Positions 17,273 through 26,927 are shown, counted from the stretch's first letter. The stretch is 53,871 nt of DNA from Gammaproteobacteria bacterium (GCA_021648145.1 JAKITI010000018.1:1-53871); one strand, 5' to 3'. Numbers and translations are program-made. The notes: a model not told the origin generated them from the letters alone.

Positions 17273-17512
17273 GCTTCTGAAAATAAAGGTCAAGCTAGCC
17301 AGCTCATGGAAGGTCATAAAGAATGGATAAAACGTGGTTTTGATGATGGCGTGTTTCTTGTAGTTGGCAGTACTCAGCCTAACTTGGATGGTGGAATCTT
17401 AGTGCATAATACATCATTGTCAGATTTTTCTGTTGAACCTAATAATACAGTGATTGAGTATGGTGATGAAAATTTTTTCGATGCAAAAATTGCAACCAAC
17501 AGGATTGAATAA
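17273..17512 (+). pseudogene. YciI-like protein, 5' truncated
   Basis: The frame is open from 17273, ten bases past the IS1 end, and contains LMEGHKEWIKRGFDDGVFLV, VGSTQPNLDGGILVH and a C-terminal FDAKIATNRIE, resembling the middle and end of YCII-related proteins (about 95 residues). The N-terminal strand with the family's catalytic-like region is missing. An ATG at 17306 could start a 68-residue product, but truncation by the IS is the simpler reading. Confidence 0.5.
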
Positions 17513-17554
17513 TACTATCTGTTCACAAATTTTCTATAACCAAGGAACCTTGTC

Positions 17555-18322
17555 ATGAAAATTGTTTGCAAAACTTTGCTTTTTTCTACCCTGCTACTTT
17601 CAGGTATCAGTCATGGTGTCGCAGAAGACTTTGATACCGTTCAGAACAAACTGGAAACGGCAATGAAAGCCTCTGTTCGCACTGAGGCAGATACCAAACG
17701 CGACCACAATCGTAAGCCTGCTGAAACTTTGGAATTTTTTGGTCTGCGTGGTGACATGACAGTGATTGAGTTAATCCCTGGCGGTGGCTGGTATACAAAA
17801 TTACTGGCTCCTGTGCTGGCCGATAACGGTCAGCTTTATGTCGCGCTGGGTACGGGGAAAATTGAAAAAAATCTGTTAAACAAAGAGGGCTTTTCAAAAG
17901 TATCTGTAACGGCTCAAGATGCCAAAATGGGGAAAAAACCAGGTGCCCGCTTATACTTTCTGGAAGTATCCGAACTGGGTGTGAAAAATGCGGATATCAT
18001 TTTTACTTTTCGCAATTATCATAATTTTGATCTTGAAGGTCGAATGGCAATGAATCAGGCTGCTTTTTCAGCACTTAAACCTGGTGGTATTTACGCGCTC
18101 GTTGACCACACTCAACGACACATGGAAGCGGACACTCCTGAGAACCGTAGACGATTTGACCCCGTTATAGCCATCAAAGAGATTCAGAAAGCAGGCTTTG
18201 TTTTCGAAGATAGCTCAGATCTTCACTATCGTGCAGATGATGAACTCCAGTATGAAGTCGGTCGTAAAAGCGTAACAGGCAATACAGATCGCTGGACTCT
18301 AAAATTTAGAAAGCCAGAGTAA
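17555..18322 (+). CDS. Exported class I SAM-dependent methyltransferase-like protein
   Basis: A 255-residue protein with a signal peptide (cleavage near GVA, residue 23) followed by a Rossmann methyltransferase core. SAM motif I is VIELIPGGGW (about residues 70-79), and an FRNYHNF stretch and LKPGGIYALVDH follow as motif III-like elements. It resembles the predicted methyltransferases grouped as COG4798. Start: ATG at 17555 after AAGGAAC. An exported SAM-binding fold is unusual because SAM is cytosolic, so the protein may not act as a methyltransferase. It is followed after 24 bases by dusC. Confidence 0.8.
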   Translation: MKIVCKTLLFSTLLLSGISHGVAEDFDTVQNKLETAMKASVRTEADTKRDHNRKPAETLEFFGLRGDMTVIELIPGGGWYTKLLAPVLADNGQLYVALGTGKIEKNLLNKEGFSKVSVTAQDAKMGKKPGARLYFLEVSELGVKNADIIFTFRNYHNFDLEGRMAMNQAAFSALKPGGIYALVDHTQRHMEADTPENRRRFDPVIAIKEIQKAGFVFEDSSDLHYRADDELQYEVGRKSVTGNTDRWTLKFRKPE

Positions 18323-18346
18323 GAAAGTTCAACAACACGATAAACT

Positions 18347-19309
18347 GTGAAGATTCTGCTCGCCCCGATGGAAGGTCTCGTGGACAATTATATGCGAGAC
18401 ACTCTAACGGGGATTGGTGGCTATGATGCCTGTGTGACCGAATTTGTCCGTGTGGTGGATAAAGTGATGCCCAAAAAGGTGTTTTATCGCTTATGTCCTG
18501 AGCTGCTGACCTCTGCGACAACTGAATCGGCAACACCCGTTATCATTCAACTGCTCGGCAGTGACCCCATCGTATTGGCAGAAAATGCGGCCTATGCAGC
18601 TGAACTGGGAGCGCCAGGTATTGATCTTAATTTTGGCTGCCCATCGAAAATAGTCAACCGCAAGTCGGGCGGTGCAGCACTGCTGAAAGAGCCTGACCGT
18701 ATCCATCAAATCATATCGGCTGTAAGAGCTGCTGTGCCCTACTCCATTCCTGTTTCAGCCAAGATTCGACTGGGTTTTGATCACACCGATGCCGCGCTGG
18801 ATATTGCTCATGCCGTTGAGGATGCAGGAGCCAGTTACGTTGTTGTTCACGCCCGCACCAAAGTGGATGGCTATAAAGCACCGGCTCGTTGGGAGTGGTT
18901 AGGCCATATCAATAGGGCACTGACTATTCCAGTGGTTGCTAACGGTGATATTAATAACATCGAAGATTATCGACGTTGCCTTGAAATCAGTGGTTGTAAA
19001 AATATCATGATCGGTCGTGGTGCGGTGAGTCGACCCGATCTGGCTCGACAGATTAGGAACGAACAACAAGGTCAGCCATGTGAAGCTATGAGCTGGCCTG
19101 ATGTTTCACAGCTATTAATGAATATGGCTCAGAAAATGAGCACGACTGTTGCCGATAAAATTATTTTTGGTCGTATAAAGCAGTGGCTGGCGATGTTAAA
19201 GCGTGAGTATCCAGAAGCACAAAATTGTTTTGATGAGGTACGGAATTTATCTTGTTTTAGTGAGGCCAAACTAATTTTAGAAAGCTCAAAGGAAAAATAT
19301 TATGCCTGA
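18347..19309 (+). CDS. dusC: tRNA-dihydrouridine(16) synthase DusC
   Basis: A 320-residue flavoenzyme that reduces U16 in the D-loop of tRNAs using FMN and NADPH. The GTG at 18347 gives the family's N-terminus (MKILLAPMEGLVDNYMRD). The catalytic cysteine is C98 in NFGCPSKIVNRKSGGA, whose spacing and wording are typical of DusC rather than DusA or DusB. VANGDI and IMIGRGAV (FMN phosphate binding) follow. tatD starts 38 bases later on the same strand. Confidence 0.92.
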   Translation: MKILLAPMEGLVDNYMRDTLTGIGGYDACVTEFVRVVDKVMPKKVFYRLCPELLTSATTESATPVIIQLLGSDPIVLAENAAYAAELGAPGIDLNFGCPSKIVNRKSGGAALLKEPDRIHQIISAVRAAVPYSIPVSAKIRLGFDHTDAALDIAHAVEDAGASYVVVHARTKVDGYKAPARWEWLGHINRALTIPVVANGDINNIEDYRRCLEISGCKNIMIGRGAVSRPDLARQIRNEQQGQPCEAMSWPDVSQLLMNMAQKMSTTVADKIIFGRIKQWLAMLKREYPEAQNCFDEVRNLSCFSEAKLILESSKEKYYA

Positions 19310-19347
19310 TAAAATCACTTAATAAGGGTTGATTTGACCACTCTGCA

Positions 19348-20130
19348 ATGTTGATTGATACTCACTGCCACCTTGATTTACCCATATTTTCTTCAGATCG
19401 ACAGAAAATTATCAAACGATGCCAGCAATTAGGTATTAAAAAAATTATTGTGCCAGGCATTGACGCTAAAGGATGGGCTAACCTTTTAAATATTTGTCAC
19501 TCCGAACCATCTCTTTTTCCTGCTTTGGGTTTACACCCTGCTTTTTTAAAGCAACATCACCCCTCAGACATTCAAAAACTTGAACAACTTATAGATCAAG
19601 TAAAACCTGTTGCCATTGGTGAAATTGGCCTTGATTACTATTTAAAAGAACTCGATCAAACTCAACAAAAAATATTATTTGAAGCTCAATTAAATATTGC
19701 AAAGAACACAAACCTTCCTGTACTGCTTCATGTACGAAAAGCACATGATACTGTACTTGCAATACTACGTCGTATTCGAGTTGTTGGCGGTATAGCACAC
19801 GCATTTAACGGCAGTTTACAGCAAGCAAAACAGTATATTGACCTTGGTTTTATGCTTGGTTTTGGAGGGGCATTAACTTATCAACGAACCACACGTTTAC
19901 GAACTCTTGCTCGACTACTGCCTTTGGATGCAATTGTTTTAGAAACTGATGCGCCGGATATGGTGGTCAGCAACCATCATGGCGAACGAAACAGCCCTGA
20001 ATATCTGATTGACTGCTTTGGTACGCTGGCAGAGATTCGCCGAGAAGAAAGAAGTGATATTGAAGCTCGAACTACAAAAAATGCAAATACCATATTTAAA
20101 TTTGGTATTAAAAAAGAAAAAAGCCCTTGA
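19348..20130 (+). CDS. tatD: TatD-family metal-dependent hydrolase
   Basis: A 260-residue TIM-barrel hydrolase of the TatD family (3'-5' exonuclease activity on DNA/RNA in E. coli TatD). Metal ligands are visible in DTHCHLD (H6, H8), GEIGLDYY (Glu), LLHVRKA (His), IAHAFNG (His) and ETDAPD (Asp). The paralogues TatD, YcfH and YjjV cannot be separated safely here, so the symbol is provisional. Its stop codon lies inside the bidirectional terminator shared with the convergent helicase gene. Confidence 0.85.
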   Translation: MLIDTHCHLDLPIFSSDRQKIIKRCQQLGIKKIIVPGIDAKGWANLLNICHSEPSLFPALGLHPAFLKQHHPSDIQKLEQLIDQVKPVAIGEIGLDYYLKELDQTQQKILFEAQLNIAKNTNLPVLLHVRKAHDTVLAILRRIRVVGGIAHAFNGSLQQAKQYIDLGFMLGFGGALTYQRTTRLRTLARLLPLDAIVLETDAPDMVVSNHHGERNSPEYLIDCFGTLAEIRREERSDIEARTTKNANTIFKFGIKKEKSP

Positions 20131-20151
20131 ATATGTATTCAAGAGCTTTTT
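20117..20151. terminator. Bidirectional terminator between tatD and the RNA helicase
   Basis: CTTGAATA (20126-20133) pairs with TATTCAAG (20136-20143), extended by AAAAAGC/GCTTTTT across one mismatch. Runs of A and T on the two sides serve both strands. The tatD stop codon is within the stem. Confidence 0.85.
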
Positions 20152-20170
20152 ATAACTTAATCTGAATTAA

Positions 20171-21919
20171 TTAATCACGTGAAAATTTCAGTGTCTTTTT
20201 AGGTTTTTTCTTAAACCCCCGATCACCTCTGTCACTCCGCCCGCCTCCGCCGGCAGCCTCACTAATATTCAGCTTACGTCCACAGACGTGAACATTTTTT
20301 AGTTGCTGGAAAGTATTGCTGGGGATTCCAGAAGGTAAATCAATAAGACTATAACTGTCATGCAACTTTATGTGACCAATATCTCTGCTATCAATGCCCG
20401 CTTCATTCGCAATTGCACCGACAATATTTTTCACCTGAACATCATGGTCACGGCCAACTTCGATGCGATAACTCTGCATTCCTTCCGCAGGGCCTGAACG
20501 TTTATTCCGACGTTGTGGCTTATTATCGCGCCCGAAATCACGATCATTTCCACCACGCTCCCTATCCCTAGAAGGCCTTTCGCTTGGTATTTCTGATGGT
20601 TTAGCATTTAAAGGACGATCTTTTTGAACCATATAAGCTAATGCGGCAGCAACCTCATTAGAGCTGATATCATGCTCATTTTGATACTGTTCTACCAACT
20701 CTTCAAAAAAACCAAGCTCTTCGGCTTCGATCACTTCACTGATTTTTTCTTTGAATTGAGTAATTCTTCGATTCACCAAATCTTCACGCGTTGGCATCTT
20801 CATCAGTGTAATTGTTTGGCGTGTCGCACGTTCAATTGAGCGCAACATGCGTTTTTCACGAGGAGAAACAAATAAAATTGCGGTACCTTTGCGACCCGCA
20901 CGACCTGTGCGGCCAATACGATGTACATAGGCTTCAGTATCGTATGGAATATCGTAGTTTATAACATGGCTAATGCGCTCAACATCCAGCCCACGTGCCA
21001 CAACGTCTGTCGCTACCAGAATATCCAATGAGCCTTTTTTTAATCGGTTGACTGTTTTTTCACGTAACGCCTGATTCATATCACCATTCAATGCTGAGCT
21101 AGAATAACCACGCGCTTCCAGCTTTTCGGCAAGTTCCAGTGTTGCATTTTTGGTACGTACAAAAACAATCATGGCATCAAACTCTTCAACTTCAAGAATT
21201 CGAGTTAATGCATCCAGTTTATGAAAACCCGTCACCTGCCAATAGTGCTGCGTGATCGTATCCACTGTCGCAGATTTAGATTTAATTTTAATTTCAATGG
21301 GATTATTGAGGTGGCGCTGCGCTATTTTTCGGATGACTGGCGGCATGGTGGCAGAAAACAGCGCCACTTGACGCGTTTCCGGAGTTTGCTCAAGAATCCA
21401 TTCAACATCATCAATGAAACCCATTTTTAACATTTCGTCCGCTTCGTCCAATACAAGCGCACTCAGCTTATCTAGTTTCAGTGTACTGCGACGCAAATGA
21501 TCCATCACTCGACCGGGTGTGCCGACCACGACGTGCACACCTCGTTGCAGTTGGCGCAATTGCACACTCATACTTTGTCCACCATAGATAGGCATGACAT
21601 GAAAGCCTTTCATATGCCTGGCATAAGTTTGAAACGCTTCAGCCACTTGAATTGCTAGTTCACGCGTCGGTGCTAATACTAATACTTGTGGTTTTTTTAG
21701 AGAGAGATCAATGTTATTCAACATCGGTAAAGCAAATGCGGCTGTTTTTCCTGTGCCAGTTTGAGCTTGCCCAACCATATCACGCCCCTCCAATAGAGGG
21801 GGAATACTTTCAGCCTGAATAGGTGACGGTGTTTCATAACCAACATCTTTAATCACTTTTAAAATGGCAGCAGAAAGCGCTAATTGATCGAAAGAAACAG
21901 GAACAGCATTTGATGACAT
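20171..21919 (-). CDS. deaD: DEAD-box RNA helicase, DeaD/CsdA-like
   Basis: ATP-dependent RNA helicase, 582 residues from the ATG at 21919, which has AGAGG five bases upstream; an ATG 39 bases earlier lacks a good site. Motifs in order: Q motif FDQLAL...SPIQ, AQTGTGKT (about 52-59), PTRELA, TPGRV, DEADEML, SAT, VATDVVARGLDV and HRIGRTGRAGR. The C-terminus has a DbpA/DeaD RNA-binding domain (YRIEVGRDHDVQVKNIVGAI) and a basic Gly/Lys/Arg tail. DeaD proteins help ribosome assembly and mRNA decay in the cold. Confidence 0.9.
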   Translation of the reverse strand: MSSNAVPVSFDQLALSAAILKVIKDVGYETPSPIQAESIPPLLEGRDMVGQAQTGTGKTAAFALPMLNNIDLSLKKPQVLVLAPTRELAIQVAEAFQTYARHMKGFHVMPIYGGQSMSVQLRQLQRGVHVVVGTPGRVMDHLRRSTLKLDKLSALVLDEADEMLKMGFIDDVEWILEQTPETRQVALFSATMPPVIRKIAQRHLNNPIEIKIKSKSATVDTITQHYWQVTGFHKLDALTRILEVEEFDAMIVFVRTKNATLELAEKLEARGYSSSALNGDMNQALREKTVNRLKKGSLDILVATDVVARGLDVERISHVINYDIPYDTEAYVHRIGRTGRAGRKGTAILFVSPREKRMLRSIERATRQTITLMKMPTREDLVNRRITQFKEKISEVIEAEELGFFEELVEQYQNEHDISSNEVAAALAYMVQKDRPLNAKPSEIPSERPSRDRERGGNDRDFGRDNKPQRRNKRSGPAEGMQSYRIEVGRDHDVQVKNIVGAIANEAGIDSRDIGHIKLHDSYSLIDLPSGIPSNTFQQLKNVHVCGRKLNISEAAGGGGRSDRGDRGFKKKPKKTLKFSRD

Positions 21920-22103
21920 GGGAGCCTCTGGAGTAGACGAGATATTGAATAACCCCATCCCAAATCAGACTCGACTGAACAGATAGAGCATTTATAAAAA
22001 CGATGGATTATACGCTATATCTCTACTGTTTTGTGGATCAAATTGAGATAAAAGTTTTGTGCTAAAATCTGCTCCCTTTGAACTACTTGGAATTTGAATA
22101 TAA

Positions 22104-22904
22104 ATGCAGCCCGCTGTAGATGAATACAACCAACGCTTTGGTAATCTTTTTCGCCTGTATGGCTCTGAAGCTGAAGAGCTGCTCAAAGGGATGCATATCT
22201 GTGTGGTCGGTTTAGGCGGCGTAGGTTCATGGGCAGTAGAAGCACTGGCGCGTACGGGCGTTGGTCAGATTACACTTATTGATTTCGATGTTATTCGTCC
22301 ATCCAATACCAATCGACAACTTCAAGCGCTTACAAATAATATCAACCGGAAAAAATTTGAGGTACTTGTTGAACGAGTTGCGGGTATTAATCCAGAGTGC
22401 CAGTGCTACCCTATTGATGATTTTTTGACATTTCGAACACTTGAGGATTTTTTATCCAAAGAGCGAGAGTATGATTATGTGATTGATGCGATTGATAACG
22501 TCAAATTCAAAGCTGCAATGATCAATCACTGCAAGCGAAATAAAATTCCACTGGTAACAACAGGGGGTGCTGGTGGTGCAAGTGATCCCACACAAGTTTC
22601 TGTTGATGACCTCAGCCGCACCTTTCACGATCCACTGGCCTCTAAAGTACGCTCTGAGCTGCGTAGCAAGTATGGATTTAGTCGGGATAAAAAACGAAAA
22701 TTTGGTATTGAATGTATATTTTGCACGCAACAACGCGTCTATCCAAGAGATGATGGTTCTGTCAGCCATCAAAAGCCTGGCATCAAAGGAGTATCACTTG
22801 ACTGCCAATTTGGTTATGGGTCAGTCAGTTTTGTGACCGCTACGTTTGGTTTTATCGCAGCTTCAAGAGCGATTAATAAGTCACTTGATAGAAAGATTAA
22901 ATAA
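22104..22904 (+). CDS. tcdA: tRNA threonylcarbamoyladenosine dehydratase TcdA
   Basis: A 266-residue E1-like enzyme (formerly CsdL) that cyclises t6A37 of tRNA to ct6A using ATP. The nucleotide-binding motif is VVGLGGVGSW (34-43), and the E1-family sequences DFDVIRPSNTNRQ and VIDAIDNVKFK follow. The length matches E. coli TcdA (268). Only two bases separate its stop from that of the convergent lpxB, so the 3' ends of the two transcripts must overlap. Confidence 0.91.
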   Translation: MQPAVDEYNQRFGNLFRLYGSEAEELLKGMHICVVGLGGVGSWAVEALARTGVGQITLIDFDVIRPSNTNRQLQALTNNINRKKFEVLVERVAGINPECQCYPIDDFLTFRTLEDFLSKEREYDYVIDAIDNVKFKAAMINHCKRNKIPLVTTGGAGGASDPTQVSVDDLSRTFHDPLASKVRSELRSKYGFSRDKKRKFGIECIFCTQQRVYPRDDGSVSHQKPGIKGVSLDCQFGYGSVSFVTATFGFIAASRAINKSLDRKIK

Positions 22905-22906
22905 TT

Positions 22907-24046
22907 TCAGGTGGGCTGCAACAACTCTATAACTGCATCCGCAGCTCGTTCATTTGCTTCCTGTTTTAGTGCGTGATGTATTTCAATAAATTTGTTTTTC
23001 AGATCCACCCCTATTTCGGGGTTCTCAAAAAAACGCAATACACCTTGGCATAAATTTTCGGGTGTTGCTTCATCTTGTATGTATTCCTCAATAATGGGAT
23101 GACCTGCCAATAAATTAGGCAATGAGTAATAAGGAATTCTAAGCAATCGTTTCGCAAGCCAATATGTTAGAGGCGCAAGCTTATAGGCCACAACAATGGG
23201 CCGCTTCAAGAGCAATGCTTCCAGTGTTACGGTACCTGACGCTGCCATAACAATATCAGCCGCTTCCATTAAGCGCCGAGATTTTCCATCAATGACTGTG
23301 ACGGGCAAGTCAGAAGCGACGGTCTGTTTAATTTCATCAAATAATTTTCGTGTTTCAAGTGTCACCAATGCAACGGCAAAATGCAAATTCATTCGCTGCT
23401 TTCTACATAGTTGTGCAGCCTGGATAAACGTACCTGCAAGCCTCTCAATTTCACCTACACGACTTCCAGGCATCAATGCAATAATTTCACCATTCATAGG
23501 TAAACCCAGCTCATTACGGGCTGCTTTTTGATCGGGTTTCATTGGAATCATTTCAGCCAATGGATGCCCTACAAATCGTACCGGCACGTTATGCTTGTGA
23601 TAATAGTCCGCCTCAAAAGGAAACAGCGCCAACATCATATCCACCGCTTTTGAAATTTTTCGCAACCGATATTGCCGCCATGCCCATACTGAAGGGCTGA
23701 CATAATGAATGGTCGGGATTCCAGCTTTCTTGAGTTTGAGTTCAAGCCCTAAATTAAAATCTGGCGCATCAATACCAATAAAAAGATCGGGAGGATGATC
23801 AATAAAGCGCTGAGCCAATTCTGAGCGAATGCCCCGGAGTTCTAAATATTTTTTGAGACTAATCAGCCCCATTACTGCCAGCTTTTCTGAGGGATAAAGA
23901 GCTTTGCATCCTTGTTCGACCATTAACGGCCCTGCAATCCCTTCAAATTCAACATCAGGCAAGCGTTGATTAAGTGCTTGAATTAATCCGGCACCTAATA
24001 AGTCGCCAGAAGCTTCACCAACAACAACTCCAACACGCAACGCCAA
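22907..24046 (-). CDS. lpxB: Lipid-A-disaccharide synthase
   Basis: A 379-residue glycosyltransferase (family GT19) that joins UDP-2,3-diacylglucosamine and lipid X at the inner membrane. Signatures: VGEASGDLLGAGLIQAL at the N-terminus, ALFPFEADYY, FVGHPL, MPGSRVGEI and AASGTVTLEALL. Last gene of the long minus-strand envelope operon; only one base separates it from lpxA. No rnhB or dnaE follows, unlike in E. coli, because tcdA converges immediately. Confidence 0.96.
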   Translation of the reverse strand: MALRVGVVVGEASGDLLGAGLIQALNQRLPDVEFEGIAGPLMVEQGCKALYPSEKLAVMGLISLKKYLELRGIRSELAQRFIDHPPDLFIGIDAPDFNLGLELKLKKAGIPTIHYVSPSVWAWRQYRLRKISKAVDMMLALFPFEADYYHKHNVPVRFVGHPLAEMIPMKPDQKAARNELGLPMNGEIIALMPGSRVGEIERLAGTFIQAAQLCRKQRMNLHFAVALVTLETRKLFDEIKQTVASDLPVTVIDGKSRRLMEAADIVMAASGTVTLEALLLKRPIVVAYKLAPLTYWLAKRLLRIPYYSLPNLLAGHPIIEEYIQDEATPENLCQGVLRFFENPEIGVDLKNKFIEIHHALKQEANERAADAVIELLQPT

Positions 24047-24047
24047 A

Positions 24048-24818
24048 TTATCGAATCACTCCGCGCTTCGCCTGTTTAATGAAGTCAACTAGTACTCGCA
24101 ATGATTCGTTCTTCTCTGCTTCAGGCTCAAGCTGAGCAAGCGCCTCTTTTTTTGTCAAGCCTGACCTGAATAACGTTTTATACGCTGAGCGCAGCAATTT
24201 GATTGTTTCAGGCGTAAATCCATTTCGCTTAAGTCCTTCAGTATTGAGCCCATGTGATTTGGCCATGTGTCCTGAAACCATTAGGTATGGAGGAATATCT
24301 TTAGGAACAACACTCCCCATCGCAGTAAAGGCATAGGCACCTACGGAGCAAAATTGATGAATCAGGGTTGCTCCCCCCAAGATCACATAATCATCAATCG
24401 TGACATGCCCTGCCAAAGTTGCATTATTAGCGAGAACAGTATTGTTACCCACACGGCAATCATGAGCAATATGTACGTAAGCCATAATCCAGTTGTTATT
24501 GCCAATATGGGTGATGCCACCACACTGAACTGTTCCTCGATTAATGGTGCAAAATTCACGGATAACATTGCCATCGCCAATTTTTAACCAGGTATCTTCA
24601 CCTGCATATTTTTTATCTTGAGGGGCTTCACCAACGGCCGCAAAAGAGTATATTTTATTATTTTTTCCAATACGAGTGGGTCCCTTAACCACAGCATGAG
24701 AACACACACAGCTTCCCGCGCCAATCTCAACATCAGCACCAATAACAGCAAAAGGTTCAATGGTGACTCCATCTGCTATTTTGGCAGAGGGGTCAATAAT
24801 TGCTCGTGAATCAATCAA
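24048..24818 (-). CDS. lpxA: UDP-N-acetylglucosamine acyltransferase
   Basis: A 256-residue left-handed beta-helix acyltransferase catalysing the first step of lipid A synthesis, transfer of a 3-hydroxyacyl chain from ACP to UDP-GlcNAc. Hexapeptide repeats run from residue 5 to about 180 and the catalytic His is H119 in HIAHDC; a C-terminal helical domain follows. It starts two bases after fabZ ends, so translation is probably coupled. Confidence 0.96.
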   Translation of the reverse strand: MIDSRAIIDPSAKIADGVTIEPFAVIGADVEIGAGSCVCSHAVVKGPTRIGKNNKIYSFAAVGEAPQDKKYAGEDTWLKIGDGNVIREFCTINRGTVQCGGITHIGNNNWIMAYVHIAHDCRVGNNTVLANNATLAGHVTIDDYVILGGATLIHQFCSVGAYAFTAMGSVVPKDIPPYLMVSGHMAKSHGLNTEGLKRNGFTPETIKLLRSAYKTLFRSGLTKKEALAQLEPEAEKNESLRVLVDFIKQAKRGVIR

Positions 24819-24820
24819 AA

Positions 24821-25264
24821 TCAGACTTCTCTATCTGCGCACATTAATGTTGCACAGCAGACCAGTTTGCCATCAACATGAGCTTCGCCACTAAATTTCC
24901 AGACCCCTTTTACAGTCCGCAAGACTTTAACCTCAAGATGTAATTGATCTCCAGGTTTAACTGGCAGTTTAAAACGTGCTTTATCAATGCCAACAAAATA
25001 ATAGAGAGATTTTTCCGTAGGGCGTGAATTTGTTGTACGAAATGCAAGAATACCGGTTGCTTGTGCGAGCGCTTCAAGTACGAGTACACCTGGCATTACA
25101 GGACGGTGCGGAAAATGACCTTGAAAATAGGGTTCATTATATGAAACATTTTTAATTGCGGTCAGATAGTCGCCCTCTTCACACTCAAGCACTTTATCAA
25201 CCATTAAAAAAGGGTAGCGGTGCGGAAGATGTTGCAATATTTCGTAGATGTCCAAAGTACTCAA
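24821..25264 (-). CDS. fabZ: 3-hydroxyacyl-ACP dehydratase FabZ
   Basis: A 147-residue hot-dog-fold dehydratase of fatty acid elongation. The catalytic pair is H50 in [11 protein letters not shown] and E64 in LEALAQATG; the [11 protein letters not shown] start is also typical. It competes with LpxA and LpxD for hydroxyacyl-ACP, which fits its position between their genes. A 60-base gap to lpxD on the upstream side may hold a secondary promoter, though none is clear. Confidence 0.96.
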   Translation of the reverse strand: MSTLDIYEILQHLPHRYPFLMVDKVLECEEGDYLTAIKNVSYNEPYFQGHFPHRPVMPGVLVLEALAQATGILAFRTTNSRPTEKSLYYFVGIDKARFKLPVKPGDQLHLEVKVLRTVKGVWKFSGEAHVDGKLVCCATLMCADREV

Positions 25265-25324
25265 GTGACAACCTCTAACTTAAATTAAAATTATTTGTTT
25301 AATTATATACTCAACAACGCCATG

Positions 25325-26365
25325 TTATTGTGAGCGCAAACTCATTTCCAATTTGGCAATACGGCGAGCCATATCATCAAGCTGCTTCATTCTTAGGTAG
25401 TTTTTTCGCCATGAGTCACTTTCATCAAGCGGTGTTCCAGATGAATAAATCCCAGGCTTTTTGATCGACTTTGTCACCAATGACATCGCAGTCACCTGAA
25501 CTTCGTCAACTATTTCCAGATGACCCAGAATACCGACCCCACCGCCAATAGCACAATTTTTACCTATACGGGCACTTCCAGCAACCCCTGTACAAGCCGC
25601 AATTGCAGTATGCGCACCAATACAGACATTGTGCGCAATTTGAATTTGATTATCCAGTTTGACACCCTCTTCGAGAATCGTATCGCCCAGAGCCCCACGA
25701 TCAATGGTCGTATTTGCACCAATTTCAACGTCATCATAAATACGAACTGCACCCAATTGAGGAACCTTAACCCAATGATTTTGCTCCTTGGCAATCCCAA
25801 AACCATCAGCCCCAATAACGACTCCAGGGTGAATTAATATACGATTCCCTAAACTCGACTGATAACAAATGGTGATATGAGCCACCAGATGACAATCTTC
25901 GCCGATTACAACCTCGTCTTCAAGTATACAGCCTGAACCGATGATGCTGTTGGCTCCAACCACCACCCCAGCTTCGACAACACACTGAGCACCAATCCAG
26001 GCACTTTCATCTATGGATGCATCTGGGCTGACAACTGCGCTCGGATGAATGCCCGACTCCATAGCCACCAGTGGAAAAAGCAGAGCAGCTGTGCGTGCGT
26101 ACCCCAAATAAGGATCATCAATAATTAAACAATCAACGGGACAGTTTTGACTGTCCCGAGGCGAAACAATAACTGCGGAAGCTTCTGTGGATTTTAAAAA
26201 CTTACGATACCGTGTATTCGCAAGAAAAGTAATATCACCCTCTGAAGCGGCCTCTAATGTTGCAACATTAGAGATTAAACGGTCGCTATTGCCCTTGAGC
26301 TCAGCACCGATACTGTTTGCAATCACACTCAAACTTAAAGTGGTCGCTTTCCTTTTATTTGCCAT
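25325..26365 (-). CDS. lpxD: UDP-3-O-(3-hydroxyacyl)glucosamine N-acyltransferase
   Basis: A 346-residue enzyme of lipid A synthesis (third step). N-terminal uridine-binding domain (about 1-105), then a left-handed beta-helix of hexapeptide repeats with the catalytic His H245 in QIAHNVCIG, and a C-terminal helix that caps the trimer. It follows the skp-like gene by 25 bases in the bamA-skp-lpxD order conserved in gammaproteobacteria. Confidence 0.95.
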   Translation of the reverse strand: MANKRKATTLSLSVIANSIGAELKGNSDRLISNVATLEAASEGDITFLANTRYRKFLKSTEASAVIVSPRDSQNCPVDCLIIDDPYLGYARTAALLFPLVAMESGIHPSAVVSPDASIDESAWIGAQCVVEAGVVVGANSIIGSGCILEDEVVIGEDCHLVAHITICYQSSLGNRILIHPGVVIGADGFGIAKEQNHWVKVPQLGAVRIYDDVEIGANTTIDRGALGDTILEEGVKLDNQIQIAHNVCIGAHTAIAACTGVAGSARIGKNCAIGGGVGILGHLEIVDEVQVTAMSLVTKSIKKPGIYSSGTPLDESDSWRKNYLRMKQLDDMARRIAKLEMSLRSQ

Positions 26366-26390
26366 GATTGTCTTCCTGCCATCAAGAGCA

Positions 26391-26903
26391 TTATTTTTTC
26401 AGACGACTCAATACCTTATCACTAATATCCATACTTTCATTAAAATAAACGACACCACTTTCTGAAAATATCAAGTCATAATTTTCTTCTTTTGCCATGG
26501 TATTAATAACATTCATCACTTTAGACTGTACTTCCTGTAATACCTCATTGCGACGAATATTTAAGTCTTCATTATATTCCTCTTCATTCCTGCGAAGATC
26601 ACGCTGTTGATTCATAATGTCACGCTCCAGAACTTTACGCTCACTTGAAGACATCAATGCACCATCACGAACCAGTTTCTCTTCAAGTTTTTTCAATTTG
26701 GCTTGTTCTGTAATCAACTTATCTTTTTTAGGTGAAAATTCGCTCTGCCATGCATCCATCGCTTCTTTTGTTTGAGGTGCTTCGTCAAGAATTTTTAATG
26801 AATTAACAAATCCGACTTTAATATCCGCTGCCATAACGCCAAGGGGCAACAACATAACAAACAAAATTGTGATTAGTTTATTGTTTATCTCTTTCACTAT
26901 CAT
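26391..26903 (-). CDS. skp: OmpH/Skp-family periplasmic chaperone
   Basis: A 170-residue protein with a signal peptide (cleavage after VMA, about residue 25), then the family start ADIKVGFVNSLKIL and a long charged coiled-coil region from about residue 50 to 130. Skp trimers hold unfolded outer-membrane proteins for BamA, encoded directly upstream with a 24-base gap. The family is variable in sequence; context supports the call. Confidence 0.9.
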   Translation of the reverse strand: MIVKEINNKLITILFVMLLPLGVMAADIKVGFVNSLKILDEAPQTKEAMDAWQSEFSPKKDKLITEQAKLKKLEEKLVRDGALMSSSERKVLERDIMNQQRDLRRNEEEYNEDLNIRRNEVLQEVQSKVMNVINTMAKEENYDLIFSESGVVYFNESMDISDKVLSRLKK

Positions 26904-26927
26904 TCTCCACGCTTTATAAAATCTGGA

